A DNA stretch of 64,000 nt from Trichinella spiralis (GCA_000181795.3 CM012955.1:9446056-9510055), one strand, 5' to 3'; shown: positions 39,001-54,800, counted from the first letter of the stretch. The notes: generated by a model not told the origin, from the sequence alone. Program-made: numbers and translations.

Positions 39001-41473
39001 TATTCTACTTGAAAACTTCGACACGCTTCTCCAAAGAGATCAAATGAAAGTGTAACATATACATATCAGCAGTTTCATATTATTGAATTTTAGCTTTTAG
39101 TTGTTATTGCTGAATTTGCAACTCAATTAACTGACACATGTACAGCTGATAATAATAATAACCGATTAAGCAAAAGATAAGATAATCAATTTTTTTTTTC
39201 AAATTATTCACATATAAATAACTGAACATTTGTTAACAGCACGTGTCATCAGTTAGTTAGTTAGTTGGTTAATTAAAGGAAAGTAAAAGTAGTAGTAAAT
39301 GAAGAATGAAATAATTTACCTCAGATTCATTTTTGTGCTTTTTGTTTGAATTGTTTTCAAATTCTGTGCATATTTAGCAAGTGTTTGCACTAGTTTTGCA
39401 TCGCTGAATATTGTGTACACATTTCGATTACTAAATATGCAAATAAGCAAATTGATTTCACTCAACTCAATTGAGAAACAAACATGAAGAAGAGCAAAAC
39501 AAACAGCTGTGCAGAATGCAAACATTTACCCAAAATCTAAATACGAACTTTCGAAATATATATATATATATATACACATATGAACTGTGGAACATGTTTC
39601 CTCTATCATATCTGAAAATACACATGCTTGCAGCATTTTTTTCTACTTTCTTTCATTTATAATTCAAAAAAAACTAAATTGTCAAAATTCAATAATACAG
39701 ATGTTAAAGTGAAGTTAAAATGTTAGCATTCTCTCTCTGTCCCTCTATTCGGCCATCACTCCACCACCAGTAGGCAAATAATTACCGCTTGCAACATTTG
39801 CATTGTTTGCAAACTTTCTTTTTCTATACGTAAAAGCGTTGAAACATGCATGATTCAAATTATACTAGAAGAATATTTAAAGAAAATTCCCAGTAGTTTG
39901 TTCAGTTTTTAATGAATTTGAAAAAGACAACTGAGTAAAAAGCAGCCGTAAAGCATGCGAACAATGTTCCATTTTAAGATAATGAAAAGTAATTAAAATG
40001 AAAATTTAATTTTATTATTATTTTGAAGACTTTAACTTTTATCAAATTAACATCTGCCAATGCCGCCTAGCATTGGACAATGAACGAGCTCATTTCCGTC
40101 ATCACTTACTTATTTGAAAAAAAGAACTGAAGCTTTAACCCCCTCCCCTCCTCTCACTCCTCCCCCCATCCAAAAAAAATAATAACAATAATAATAAAAC
40201 TTGAAACTCTGCTTGAATAACCTATTCTGAAGTGACGCTTTTCAGATAAAACTGTTAGTCATTGTTCACGCATAAAATGACTGCAAGGTGTGAAGAGGAG
40301 ACGTTTCACTCCGGGTCCGGTTTATAACCAACTTTATGAGCAATCCACTTCGCAAATACGCTCTGAGAGATCGAGGGCGAAACATAAATAGTAATTTATT
40401 AACGACATGGAAGAGGTTTGAATACGTAACCGTCCTTTGTACAGCCTTGACATAAGAATAATATATCTCTGAAGGAACTGGTTCTCTACATGCCGGTATC
40501 CCTCCATTGTTATGTCAAGGTTGAACAGAAGATAATTACAACTTCTAGACTAGTTCTGTCAATTAATAAAAGCGCAAGCAAAGTGCAGCAAGCAAGCTAA
40601 AAACATTTTCCACCGGGTAAAGTTAGTTAGTTATTTGCTGCACCAGTGCTTTTCATCAAGTCACACTGGAAAAAGAAGCAACAAGAATCAACAACGATAC
40701 TATTAAAAATGGCAATGGTCGTAGCAGTAATGGTGTTCAGATGGACTGTGCTATGCAAATAGCTAGCTTTGTGACGATTTTATAACTGTTAAACTATGTT
40801 TCAAACGATATGCATATTCATGCGAGTCAGATCAATCGATTTCAGTGCATCCATAGCTTGCTTGCTTATTCAGGTTCACAAGTCTAGCTGACTATCAAAT
40901 CAACTTGATGACGTAAACTGATTTCGAAATAAATGATTACCACTAGTAGTTAGTTGCTAAGAAAATAAAAATAAGCTGCACAACAGACATACCTACAGTA
41001 ATTAAAGAAGCAAAAGTCAATTTAATTTTAACCAAATTTTCAATTGAAAATAATAATGATCCAACAACGATAATAATGTCGAGGAAGTCATTTTTTGACA
41101 CGTCGAACAACGTTTCACAAGACAAGAAAATTACGCAGATAACAAAGATAAATTAATACAATCATCTGCTAAAGGCAGGCGTGTGAAAATGTTTTCAGTT
41201 CACTTAATTAATGACACACACGACCATTTCAAGGCTTTTCGCGTAATCTTACTGACATTTATCAAAATTTTCCTACATGCAATAGACAATAATGGAGTTT
41301 ATTTAAAAAATACATATATAATTTATTATAATAAATAAATGTGCAAGAGAAATTTTAATGTCCACCTGCTTGGTTGAGTCGATGAAGACATGCTACAGAC
41401 ATACTGACTGACCTTCACTGAGTTGCGCTCTAATTTCTCATAATTAAAGTTTCCGACAGAGCAAACAGTGAAC

Positions 41474-41513
<40 letters not shown>

Positions 41514-44500
41514 CACACATGCACACACACACACAAACACACTATTGCTTTTGAAAAAGCACAAAATTAAATCCAGTTTTTCGACAACTGTTAGAAATGA
41601 CCAAAAAGAAATGCTCTATTCGGATTGGTCTGACGGCAAACGTTGACACTAACAACTTGTCAACTTGATCAACACTACGATGATGAGAATATATCGACCT
41701 GTGTATAAATTTACACAATTAATTATTCAACTGCAACCTTTTTTTTGTATGCTTAACTCTCCTGACAACCGATAAGCTTAAATTGGATAAATTCATTTTC
41801 TGAAACAACTTTAACAACCAATTCCCTTTCTTCTCTACTTATTGTTATTACATGTGAAATTTGTGAAAAAAAAATTTTCAACTTTGACATTTTTATACTT
41901 ATAGTAGGATTGCTTGTTTCGACGCTTTTCAAAATTAATTTCGTTACAATTATCTCAAATGTAGAAAAATTACAATTACCTCTAAAACCAGATGTACAAC
42001 AATACATTTTACACATTCACATCAGCATTCATTATAATTTTGCATTTAGGCGAAGGCACGTGCAAAAAAAAATACAACTCATCCATCCATCTATCTCTCT
42101 ATCTATCTCTATATCTATATCTATTTACATACATATTAAAAGAATAAAATTGATCACCAATAAATATTTTCTGTACTATTTATTATGCAAAACTTTAAAA
42201 TATTTCCTCTCGACTCTTTATCCGACTTGCATTTAATAAGCATATCGATCCAATATTTTTATTGCACTTCAGTCTTGGTTTAGGTTTATTTCTAAAAAAA
42301 AGTGCTAAACTTCCAACTTCAATACTTTTGAAATTATCCTGACGTTTCGCAACTACATACTCTATTGGTGAAATGGCTTTGTCAATGTCTAGTAAAGCGG
42401 CGTGACAAAGCTGCTTGAAAAAAGTCACCATCTGTGAGCAGCATATTTCACAAAACGCACATCACATACATACATAATTAATAAATGATACAAAACAATG
42501 CTTCGCTGAGTTGTAAAATATCACACAACTTTTCAGTATTAGATATTTTCTTTTGATTAAAAAATTGAATGCATGTGCACAGCTAAGTTTTAGCTAAGCA
42601 AAAAAAACTCATAAAATAATTATCTGAGTAACAATGTTTGTTTCCCATTGTCATGTGCGCATCTGCTGGACCTTAATCTTCGAATGCTACTACTGCAACT
42701 GCAAAAATTATGCTCGAAGTTAATTACGTTTGTATCGGAGCATCTGTGTTGAAAATGCGCTTATACAGGAAGATAATAGAAAAGCGTAAGCGGTCACGTA
42801 CATTGACAGCTGGTTCGTTTCCAAGTAAAAGAATCCAAGCTGGATTTCGTGAACGCTGGCACTTCTAAAAACCGTAGGTGGTGTAAAACCTGTCTGAGAA
42901 ACGATAAGAAATAACGAACAGTAAATGCTTTCTTAATGTTGCTGATCGACCACCAAGCCCAGAGGTGGTATAGCGCTAGGAATAGTACGGTAATTGAAGA
43001 ACCTGAGAACCAATAGAAATACAGTAAATACAACACGTGACTAGCTTTGTCTGTCGGACCGATTAGAAAATGCCCCAATGTCGATTTGAATGCAAAGAGT
43101 GCATGTATTTTTATCCACTGCATAATTTTCTGAGAAATAAGTAAATAAACAATGACGTAAGGGTGATGATGATTATTGTTGTTTGGCCCGAACAAGTTTG
43201 GCTTTACTGGAAAAAAAAAGAAGTATAATTAGGAAAAGCTGAAGTTGTGACATGTTCCTTGATGTCTCCACCTGATTGAGACTGACTAGTTCAGATCAAT
43301 AAAGCGGCAATAGACAAAATAGCAATAAGAAGTAAGAAGTCTGCAAGACCGCGCGGCCTGTGCCAAAAATTACCAAAACTTTCATTAAAATGCCAGCTAG
43401 TCAACCATTATTGCTGCAAAGCGCTATTATTAATTTTCTAGAAAACACATCAAGGCCAAACTTTATGAGAGCGTTCCATCCAACACGACACAGATTTTCA
43501 GACCGGTGAGAGAATGAAAATATGCTCGTCATCAGCAACTGAATCCATTGTTCGTAAAGAGAATCGGTCGCTTCAAGGTGAATGAGTGATCTACATGTGA
43601 AAGACTGCAGTTATTGTCACTAGTTAACCAGAGACAGTGTGGAGAACAAAGGGCGAGAAAATGGTGGGTCGGTTGTTTACCAGCCACGCTTTTGGAATTA
43701 TACACGCTAACAAAGCGGAAAACAACGGACCCACGATGACCCGAGTAAATAACTCATCAACAACAAGCTGAACTTGACAATGGAAAATGGCGACCTCGTG
43801 GCCGAATGAGATTAGTTTAGCTGAAACTGCTATATGCACATATGCTGCTTAAGCTGTTGTCAATTTAATAAAAGATCAACTCAGGAATGTGCCAAATAAT
43901 ACAGTTCAGGTTCAATTCAGGACAACTGACCCGCAATAGTTCAGCACAACAATGTTTCTGCTGAATTTGCTGGTGAAGTGGCAGAAAAATGGATCACTTA
44001 ATCAGCGCCTATTGACATGAAGAAGCAAATGGAAAGAAAAAAAATTCCTATCAAAAAATATACCAAAATAAACTATAAAACAATACAGAAATACAGTGAA
44101 TCAAATTCACACAATACAATAGAATATAAAAGGCAAATTGAAAATTTATTTGAGTATAATTTGAGTAGGAAATCAAAAAGATATTTAAATTGTTTAATAA
44201 AATTACTGTACATTAAAAGTTTATAGTATAATGTGCACAGAAAATACAGTTTTAATAAAAAAATTTCAAATCATTCCCCACTTATGCTCATCTTCAGTTG
44301 GAAAATAATATTATTTTTAAAATTCTCAAAATAACCCGAAAAAAGAGACAGTTACACACAATTGAGATAAATTACTACTACAAAGTGCAATTTGAATAGA
44401 TATGCAAAACTTAATCAACCTAAATTAGAAATATGCATAAAATGTTCCACATATTATATGTTAATAAGGAAAAAAAACAACAAAAATGGATGTTCAAAAT

Positions 44501-47500
44501 TGCGTTTGGTGAAACTTTTTCCAAAAGAGAAACAACAAACATCATGTTTTTCGCCTGTTTCGAAAATAGCTCATGATATTATCACGCACTCGAAAATCAT
44601 TAATCGAATAATTAAAAAAAATAAATGTGCTAATAACAAATTCTACAAATGAGGAAATGGAGAAATGAATTTCTTTTCAAATCAAACGCGTCCTTCCACA
44701 TTGGAAAGGTCACACATATCACCACGGTCAAACATAATGAAAGCTACTTCAAATATGCATGTATAATTTTTACTGTAATATATTTCTTTTTTTTTCTTTT
44801 AAAGTGACAATTATTGTCAACCGCAAAAAACCCATTTCCCATGTGTACCCTTTTACAAATATAACTGAAGATAATTATAATTTCAGTTCAAGGAACCGCA
44901 CCAGAATTCTTTCCTCTTGGTGAATATGGACATTTTATAGACTCGACAAAAAAAAAGAAAAGAAAAGAATGCCATTAATGATGAATCAATAAAACTAAAT
45001 CATGCCCAATTATATTAAGTACAGTTGAGGAGAATTTCGAGTAGAATATTTGAAAGTTTCTATTATATTGGAAAATTAATAATAATTTTATCAAGTGGAA
45101 AATTTGAAATGAAGAAATTGTTGAGAAAATAAAACAAGAAAGTGTGTGTGTGCGAGCGATGTTTAAACAGAGAAAGCAATTAGTAGTAAAAATGAGAATG
45201 AAATGCTTAGTTGAGATGAATAATTTTATCAACAACCAGTTTTGCATAATAATATAAACGTATGCAAAACATAAAAGACCAGTCTGTAAAAGCAGTGAAT
45301 CGCTTCAGCCAGTTTCAATTTGCAAAGTAAACTAGCTGAATCGGAAGTGGCTAGTGAATTTCTTCTTAGCTCAATAAGCAAAACCCGCTGGTTGACTGAC
45401 TGACTGACTGACTTAACTAATTTTTCCAATTCATAAGCATACACATCTTTCTTACAAATATACACACTTCAGTAATTATTGCAAATGTAAATTTTTTTAC
45501 TTTCATTATCCATAATACAATAAATAAAACAAATCGAATGCAATCTCAAAAGTACTAGTAGTAGTATATATATACTGCTATTTTATCTATTTATTATTAT
45601 TTTTTTTTCAAAACCCCTTCCTTGCCTTGTATCCTTTATGTAAAATGCATATTAAATATCATAATTTAATAAATTTCTGAATTATAAATGTAAAAGAAAA
45701 AGCGTAAATTTCAAACAAAATGGGCCAAAGAAAAAGTTGCCCAAATTGTTTAATTAATAGAAAGGACTGGAAACTGAAAATGTCGATTGCAAGTCAATGC
45801 ATATAGATAGATAGATAGATAGATCTGAGGACTGTATGTTAATTTGTTGGAACTTTCGCAGAAGCTGGAAAACACTATATTATTAATGACAATTCTAGTT
45901 TCACAGCAGATGGATGATTTTCCACGACAGACTGATGATGATTATTTAATTTTACTACATGACGAGGAAGAAAAGCCACAATTACAACAAAACAACAGCA
46001 TGGCTTTTTATACTTTGCTGAATAATAATGATCAGTGCTTGTTGATTGATTCAAGTAGGGCTCAAGCAATTTTATTACATTACGACGTAAAAACTGTCAA
46101 AAAACTTTCAACTAGCATCATAATATTTTAACTTGATTGGTGAATAATGACAGTAAAAAATAAAAATAAGAAAGAAAATTTCCAATTCGAACTCTCAATT
46201 TGAAAAAAAAAATGTCTGCAAAGCTTGGGATTAAAAAAGAATTAATATCCTGCTATTCACAATAGGAAATATGACTAATTGAACGTGATTGATTGTATCA
46301 GCAATCAGCTGTAGAACAATCAAGAGAATTTGCATAAATAGCTATTGTGCAAATAATTGTTCTAAATATGCCTCCGGTAATTTTCAATCTTCCTCATGCA
46401 GTTTTTATAGTTTTCCACTTTTGGCTACCCATTGTCAAGTGAACAGTGATGCATTGTTGTGAAATTGAGTTTGAACAAGAAATTCACAAAAGAACAAACA
46501 TTCTTAATTAACATCCAATAACTACTACCCTATATTTGGACGGAAGAATAACGCGGAATAATGTTTTCACTTTTCACATATTTCACAAGCATAACTGCTG
46601 ACAAATTATCATACAAAATTCAATCACATTTCAATTTATCTCGAATACCATTATTTAAAAAAATGTAACAGAAATGACTCTGTACAAAAATTTTCAATTA
46701 ATTAATAAATATTAAAGCATCTATTTTACAAGCAAAATGAGAACCACAGGCACGTTAATTAAATTTACAACAACAGGTCGTTTGTCAAAGAATGATGAAG
46801 AAGAAGAAGAAGACATCATTTTGGATAGCCGTTTTATTGAAATACACTCGAGGCAGAGTGAGATTAGAAATGGGCCATTGAATTTTATTCCGGCTCGTTG
46901 ATAATTTTTCCAAAGAGCACATTAAAAGTCGTAGTAAAAGTCAAATGGCAAAGCTAAATGTCACAATGACCTACCGATAAACGAACAACGTATCAAAATT
47001 AGCCTGTCCTTTTACTGCAAGGTAAGATGCTAAAATTCAGAATACCGAATCGACAATCATTTCAAGCAGACCCAATTTTATAAAGTTGTGATCATATTTG
47101 GAAAAATTCCTCTCTTCTGATTCAATCATCATCTGTAGCTGGAATTTATTGCCACCATTATTGTTATTATTATAATTATCAATATGAAGCAAATAGTAGA
47201 AATTGTAGGAATGTTTGGTTCACTAATGAAAAAAGTTGCACGTAAAAGTGGAAAAAATTATTCAAAACATTTCTATAAGATTACAAAAGAAAATAATGCT
47301 GCACAATCTGTATAATAGATGTAAATCGCTGAACACTGTTTCATCATATTCCTGATCTCATTTTAGCAAACTCATTCAGTGTAGCAGCATTCATTATTGA
47401 AACAATTTGTATTTTTTATCTTTTCAATCGAATAGTTCGTATACTTTTTTTGACGTGTACTGTAATGTTTACTGTGTGTTTTTTTTGCAGAATTTTACAT

Positions 47501-48359
47501 CTTAAAAACTGCATCTGTGCAATGAATGATGTTGAACTTACTCAAAAAAAAGAAATGACCACAAGAAACCATAAAGAAGCATAATAATATACCGTTGCTA
47601 AGATTCAAAGCAGCATCATCTGTTTTGTATAGCATGAGAAATTTTTACAAGACATATTTAAAAAAAAGCAAGTATCGTCCTTTTTTAGCTGTACAAGAAT
47701 AGTTAATTTTTGAAACCAGTTTAAAGCTTACTACAGAATGAAAACACTGCAACTGTCCGTCCTATCCTATCGTTCATTGTTTTGCCATCATTCTGCCATT
47801 TTCTCATCTCAAACGTAATTATTCTGTCCTATTCAGAACCAACTCTACATTCAATACTATTCAGATAGATTGCACCACCCTTTGTGGAAGAAAGCTTATT
47901 TCACTGTTCAGCAACGTATTGTTGTCATGATTGGAATCTCTTTTTGTTTTAGTGCTCAAATAAAATTATAATATGCAGTCCTTTATGAAGTGATGCAAAT
48001 TTGGTGAATAAAAACGAATAGAAAAATTAATCAGACTTTCTTACCATATTCTAAAATCGACGACATCAACACTGATGAATTGTTACCGTTCCATTGTCGT
48101 TCTTCAACCCAATCGGGAAGCAAAAATTCATCTTGGCCAGCTGGATCAGCGCCAGAAAATCCAGCGTTCATCTCCATACTGACTAACACTTCGTTGACCG
48201 CTTCAGTATGATTCAAAGATAGGAGATGGGCTAAAATGAAAAAAAAAAACGAAAAACTTTATTTCATAAAATAATAAAATTAAATTATTATATGTTATAT
48301 ATATATATAAGCATATATATATATATAAGCATATATATATATGTTATATATATATATAA

Positions 48360-48395
<36 letters not shown>

Positions 48396-48858
48396 CATAT
48401 ATATATATATATTTGGCTTTTGTTTAACAGATGTTCAGCTGCTTTATTGTTCAACAACAAGATGATATTAATAGTGAAATAAAGTTGTGAAAATTAACTG
48501 TGAATTATCATTCGCACTGTGAAATGAAATTTACTTGTCAATACGTTTCACTCTAATAAATTTATGAAATACACAAAATATTTGGACAATTGTTCACACA
48601 AATTACAAAAAACTTAAAACAATATTAAAATTACGTTTTCTGAAAAACGACTACCATTTCTTTACAATTCATTGCTGCAATAAATAGCAAATTGCACTCT
48701 ATACTTTTCTCTGTGCTTAAGATATGCATTAAATTGAATTTAACTTTTAATAATAATATTTTTATTATAATTATTATTTTACACGTTTGTTAAATTGTTT
48801 TACTGAAACTGGTCGATAAATATGATTTTCTGTCCATTTCTAATATTTCATACAGGGT

Positions 48859-48893
<35 letters not shown>

Positions 48894-51800
48894 CTAAGTA
48901 ACCGCAATGTAAAATAATAACACGTCATTTTCAACAAGAGATTTACATCAGCAAACATTATGGGCTTGGAAAACAATAAAACATGAAAACCTGCTTCACA
49001 TTTGTGAATACATTTTCAAATGTCAGTGATAGCATCTAACAGTCAAACAAAACTGAAGGTTACTGTCCCAAATTGGCTAACATCGTTTTGACACACTTAA
49101 TAATTATTAAACACTGCCAAATAAATCCACTGAATTCACAAAAGTAAGAACAAAAAATAACACCTTCGCAAAATATCCACACTGAGAATGTAGATGAATT
49201 AATTGTAAAAATTTCAACATTATCTATTATTGCTTGTCTTGATTTTCCTACTTTACACAATAAACTTCCACAACATCTCTGACTGAAAATATTATTTGAT
49301 TATTTAAAAACAAATTTCACCTTTGTCTGATTTACAACTAACTTTCCAACGCTACTACAAAATTGCCATACTCTTCTATAGATAAGAATAAATATTAACC
49401 GTGAGAATCACCTACAAAATTTCAAAGATATTTTTTGTTTCACTGTTTTTGTATAGCTCAGTGCAAAATGCAAAATTTGTTCATGGATAACACAAGCAAG
49501 TGGAACATTTTTAAAATTTACCATATTTAAATATGTCCAAATTAAATTTTAACCTCCGTGAATTAAATCTTGTTTTACCATATTATTTTTAACTATATAA
49601 TGTGGATGTTGGGTTGAGAGAAAGAGAAAAACAGACAAAAAGAGAAAGAGAGAGAGAGAGAGGTAGACAAGCAGGCAGACAGACAGGCAGACAGAGAGAA
49701 AATGCCTATTTTTAGAAAATCAATTTTGCTTAAAAACTAGCTATATGAAATTCTAGAACATGAATAATGATGCAAGTAGAATTGCAAGGCTTTTGTATTT
49801 CAATTCTGATCATCTTCACTGATAAACATCAACTGCCCATATAATTGCATTTTTTGTTATAAAAAAAATACAAGAAAAAACAATTTCTTATTATGACCAG
49901 TCCAATGCTACCATGTAACATGCGATTATGAGTTAGCTTTATGTTCTATCCGTTCAATTACACACATAGCTGTGGAAATATGCTGCTTATTTAAAATCGG
50001 ATTGAAACAAAGCAAAAAAAAACAGTTCAATAATTTCAATTGTAGTACCACTTAATTAAGTACAAGTGAAAATATTGAAAAAGTATTATTCAATTATGAT
50101 GATGATCAAAAAATAAAAAAATAAGCAATAATCGAAAAAAAAATAGAACTTCTTACCCAGCATGCGCTTTTTGTCCGGTGCAATAAAGCGACATAGTACA
50201 CAGTAAAGTATGCGGCTTGGTGAAAGTTGATCATCGCAATTGCCGGCATTAGTTTGTGAATCTTTGAGCGTACTGTCCAATGCCACATCAGCTAAGCGTA
50301 CTTTCTGCAAAGCTCTACTGCAACATTTGTGCCTGAACGTTGCCACGTGAGATTGCAGCTTATGTAAACTATTAAAAAAGAAAAAGAAAAGACAAATCAG
50401 ATGCTAATTAGAATAGAAAAAAGCTTCAAAGCTGAATCAGATGACTAATTGGAAAAATATAATACGTGCCATGACAACTTTGCAAAGTTCAAAAACAACA
50501 ATTCGATAGCAGAACAGAACCTGGTGCGTGAATTATATTATATAATATAAATTTTTTACACATATATATATATATATACATAAAGCGAATAATAGCAACC
50601 GAAATAATTATTACGATTGCGTTGGTTTTCGTGTGGCTGAAAAACGATTCTTCTGCAACAGTAAGCAAGAATGAAAGTGACGATGGAAACAATAGAAATT
50701 CAAAGGGTAATGAAGAAAAAGAGTCCGTAAAAAGATTAAATATAAATAACAGTAACAAAAAAGAAAAACCAAGAACAGCAAACAGGGGAATTTTCTGTTG
50801 TTATTCTTTTTTTTTTCATTTTAGGCAACAACCTGAAAAAACAATATGACAATTGCTTACTTGTCGCAAAAGTCGTTGCAAGCAACGCAGCGAAGTTGCA
50901 CAGGATTATTGTGATTCAGAAACTGCAAACGCCACTCTTTCAAAATTGTGCCCTCTTGTATATGGTTCACCTGAAATTTGAACAACACGTCAGAAAAGCG
51001 TTTTTAATTTCTGCTAAAAATCCAACCCAACCACCACCCTCTAACACTATTCTATACTTCAACAAGAAAATTTATGCTTTCACTTCGGCTTCTTGTCCTT
51101 TTCGAAGAAAATTAAAATAGATTCAACAAAAGCATTGGATGTCATTGGGGGACTATCTACATCTGTATGATATATATATAAAGAAAGCTGGAAAAGAAGA
51201 TTTTTCCTAAAAAACTATATATGAGAGATGGAGTATAGTTTTGCTAGAGCTCAACATTTCATTCGATTCAGCAAAAATGAAGCTGCTGCCAGTTTCATCA
51301 GCTTGCACACTAAGTTGACTACTCCAACCCTTGGGAGAAATGCAAAAAAAAGAAAGAAAGAAAGAAAGAATAACAATACCTTTCATTTGATGAAATCTGC
51401 ATTTGTATCAAACGATATAAAAGAAACTAAGAAAAGAAATTTTGTAACTAACCAACCTTTGAATGGCAAGTGTTGATATAAAAAAAAAGTACTAGAATAA
51501 GCAATATTTTCAAATATTGTTCTATTGTCAGTTTCACTGAAGAACCAACTGAAAATGGAAAATGCTTAAAGTGAACAAACAGAAAACTCATTTACAAAAT
51601 ATTGCATGTTCGTGTATCACATTCACATGGCATTGCAACAACAACAACAACAAAATTATTAATAATAGTACATTTGTTGCAGCTCGAAAGTTACATACAA
51701 TAAATATTATTACCATGCTCAAATTTCAGGTTGGGAAAAAATAATTTCTTTTTTCTGGTAGCTTAAAAAAATAATACATCTCTCTGAGCAACCGTCAAAA

Positions 51801-54800
51801 TGGAAAAAGTTTTACCTCATCAAAATTGATCTTTCAAAAAGGTAATTATTATTGAATATTTCTACTCATTTATTTAAATTAAAAATTTTACATTTTTAAT
51901 ATTTTAAAAGCACATCGAGTAAATTCAATGACGAGTATAAAATTAAAATTAAACAAATGAAATTAACAATTCATCACCAAATCAATAATCACCAAATTCA
52001 AAAGTGCCATCAAGGTTTCTGTAATAAAACTACAAATCTTGGGCAAAAAGGTTCGAAATATTGAAATCAAATCAACTTTAAAAAGTGATGATCGAAAAGT
52101 ATTAATTTTAAAAATTAAACAAAAAACAAAACTCATCTGCGACCACTGAATTTGCATTGCATATATTGTTGTACAGTGTTAATAGGCCTTTGTAAAGAGG
52201 GAACCCTCTTCTGATTTTCATTTGCAAATCTTGTCGTCATCTGAAGTCAAAAGCTAACTTGGTCAGACCTAGCCTGGTTAGCCAGCAAACTACCTTCCTC
52301 AATTTGATCGATTTCACATAAACCGTATAGTTTATTTATTATTACCTTTTTGTTTCGTCCAATAATTTCACATCAATCTACCAATTACAGAAATTACGTT
52401 TCCAGCTAATGATTTGCATAAACAGAGAAGTTGGAAAGTGAAAACTAGAAACAGCATGCATAGAATAGCAGAAAATGAAAAAAAAATACATCTACACAAT
52501 AAAACACTTATCATGACGAGCAATTTCATTAAAAGTTTTTATAAAATAAAATATAATTGTTTTTTTTTTTGCATTACTAACCTTTGAAAATTGCGCAGAT
52601 TGTTAGAACAGATCTTGGTTGAACAGCAGCAGTGTTGGCAAAACCAAACTTTGTAATGCGACTGTGAAATTTAGGGTGAAAGCTTATTTTTATAAGTGAA
52701 TTTTGTTACATGTTTTACCCAATTATTTCCTTTTTACAATGAAGAAAGGGGAAAAATGCAATTTTCACATCGTTACAACAAATGAAAATATACATTTATA
52801 TTAGCAACATAAGAATATATACATATTTATATATATATATAAGCAATTCAATTGTTAATGCTGTAAAAAAAAGTATCAACAACAACAACAACAACAACGG
52901 TGAAATAGATAGACAGCTAAATAATAGTATCAATTTTAGCAATTTGTTGTTGGAAATGTTGCTCATTGACATGAGCTAATATTTGCTCTCATGCAATGGC
53001 AACATGAGAAAAAGCAAGATAACCAAACTGGAGAGAAAGAAAAATGTTTCAACAATTTTAAAATAATTTTTACAATTTCTAAAACTTTTTTCAAATAATT
53101 TTGCAAAACAAAAAAATAAATCTATAAAGTTGCATATAAATGCAAATGTATATTTGTACAAAGCTCACATCCATCCACTGATCGAGTTGCTTATAGCCAA
53201 AAAAAAATAAGAAACAAACAATATCGAGAAACAGAAACTATATATATATATATTTTTTTTTTAATATATATCGTCGCTGTAGTTTGAGATTAAATTTGTA
53301 AAGCTCTTGTATTTTTCGTTTGCAATCGACTCATAATCAACAACCTGTGTGATTGCATGCTTTATTTGGATAATAATCTCTGGCCTCTTGTGTTAATGAC
53401 ATTTTGCGTTGTCGTCGTCTTGTCACTTTTCACACATTTGTCAGTTTGCAGTTGCAAAAGAATAATACGTGATGGATGATGAAAAAGCTCAAATTTTCCA
53501 CCGTTCACCTCAAAACAATAATTACCCTATATTGATATTCGCTTGCATTCCATTTTCTGGCAATTTCTGAGCAGTCAACTTTGCAACTTGCCACTTTGCA
53601 TATATTCTGATCATTTTAAATCGCTTTCTATTTAAGCAACACTCTGAACGACAATTTTCAGTGGGAAAATGTTTTTTTTTTCATTTTTTTGTTTCTTTTC
53701 TCCACACAAGCATGATGGATGAGTGCTCGAAGGAAAAATGAACATACTTTATTATTTATTATGCATGCAGTGTTGCTTGTTGTGTGGAATTTATCTGTTA
53801 CCCACAATATACTACTACTACTACAAACTCACGTACATAGAGAGTGGTGAAAATAAAACTTATGAATAAAAATGTAAAATCATCAACAAAATCAACTCCG
53901 AAAAACAAGTAATCCATTCTGAAGAAATCATTCAGTAATATAATAATAATATTAGTAATAATAAGCTGTTCTATGTTAGCAAGCTGTGTTCTTTTTCAAC
54001 ATGTAAAAATAAACTTACATTTTCTTTACAACTTGACAAAGAAAGTATGTCTTAATTTCCTAGCCTTCTCCTTCCTATATTTCAGTGTTCTCAAAGCGAA
54101 CATTATTTCAGAAAAATTATTGACAAACTGCACTCCGCAAACAAGTTACTCTATTAACCAGATAATTTTAATAAAATTTCATGACATTAAAAAAGACAAA
54201 ACCAGCATGGTGAACAATTTTGAATAGTGGTTTATTTTTTGTTTAATCACAGGTGTATTGTTTATGAAATAATAAAAACAGATGAAATAAGCTTTTGAGC
54301 TAATAGGGAACAAATCAAAAAAAAATTGCAAATGCAGTAGATTGGAAAGAAAGCAGGCAGGCAGGCCACACAATATTCTCCTTTTTAATGAATAATTTTT
54401 TAATATTGATCGGTAAGCAGCTGGCATCAGTCAGCAGAAAATTTATCAATCTCAATTTACAAGTTTTCATCCAGCTGAACAGAAACGATATATATATACA
54501 TATACACTAAGCGATGGTTGAAAATTTCGAAATGCAGATGTGGAATTCTGTTGAATGAAAAATTATGCGCAAAATAATTTTTGAAAAATAGAAAAAATGC
54601 ATAAAAAAGTATAACAAACTTGCACAACGAATGCAACACTTGAAACTGCTTTTTTGTGCTCTCTTAAATTGAAAGCAACAAAATTTTTGTGTTTGAAAAT
54701 GAAAATTTTGAAAATCGCTGACGTCACTGCGAGTGGGGTGTAGACGCTTTGTTGTTAGCAGTTTGCAGTTCAATTTAATTTAACAAACAAAAAAAGTGAA

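Larger units (their letters stand above)
36147..48044 (-). other. 11.9-kb intron 5 of the zfh gene
   Basis: AT-rich intron with many microsatellites: (GTAT)n 36205-36236, (ATG)n 36279-36305, (ATAC)n 37931-37982, (CA)n 41477-41530 and (ATAG)n near 45806. It has no exon with family homology. Open stretches on the plus strand at 37154-37375, 38535-38918 and 45844-46131 read moderately protein-like but have no further support. Size and position suggest room for regulatory elements, though none is identified. Confidence 0.75.

Noticed and set aside
42794-43195. 133-residue minus-strand frame with hydrophobic segments in zfh intron 5
   Set aside because: Its composition is what AT-rich sequence gives by chance; there are no splice sites or homology and no conserved motif.
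45844-46131. 95-residue plus-strand frame, acidic and Gln/Asn-rich
   Set aside because: Moderately protein-like, but an isolated frame inside an intron with no start context, splice partner or homology.
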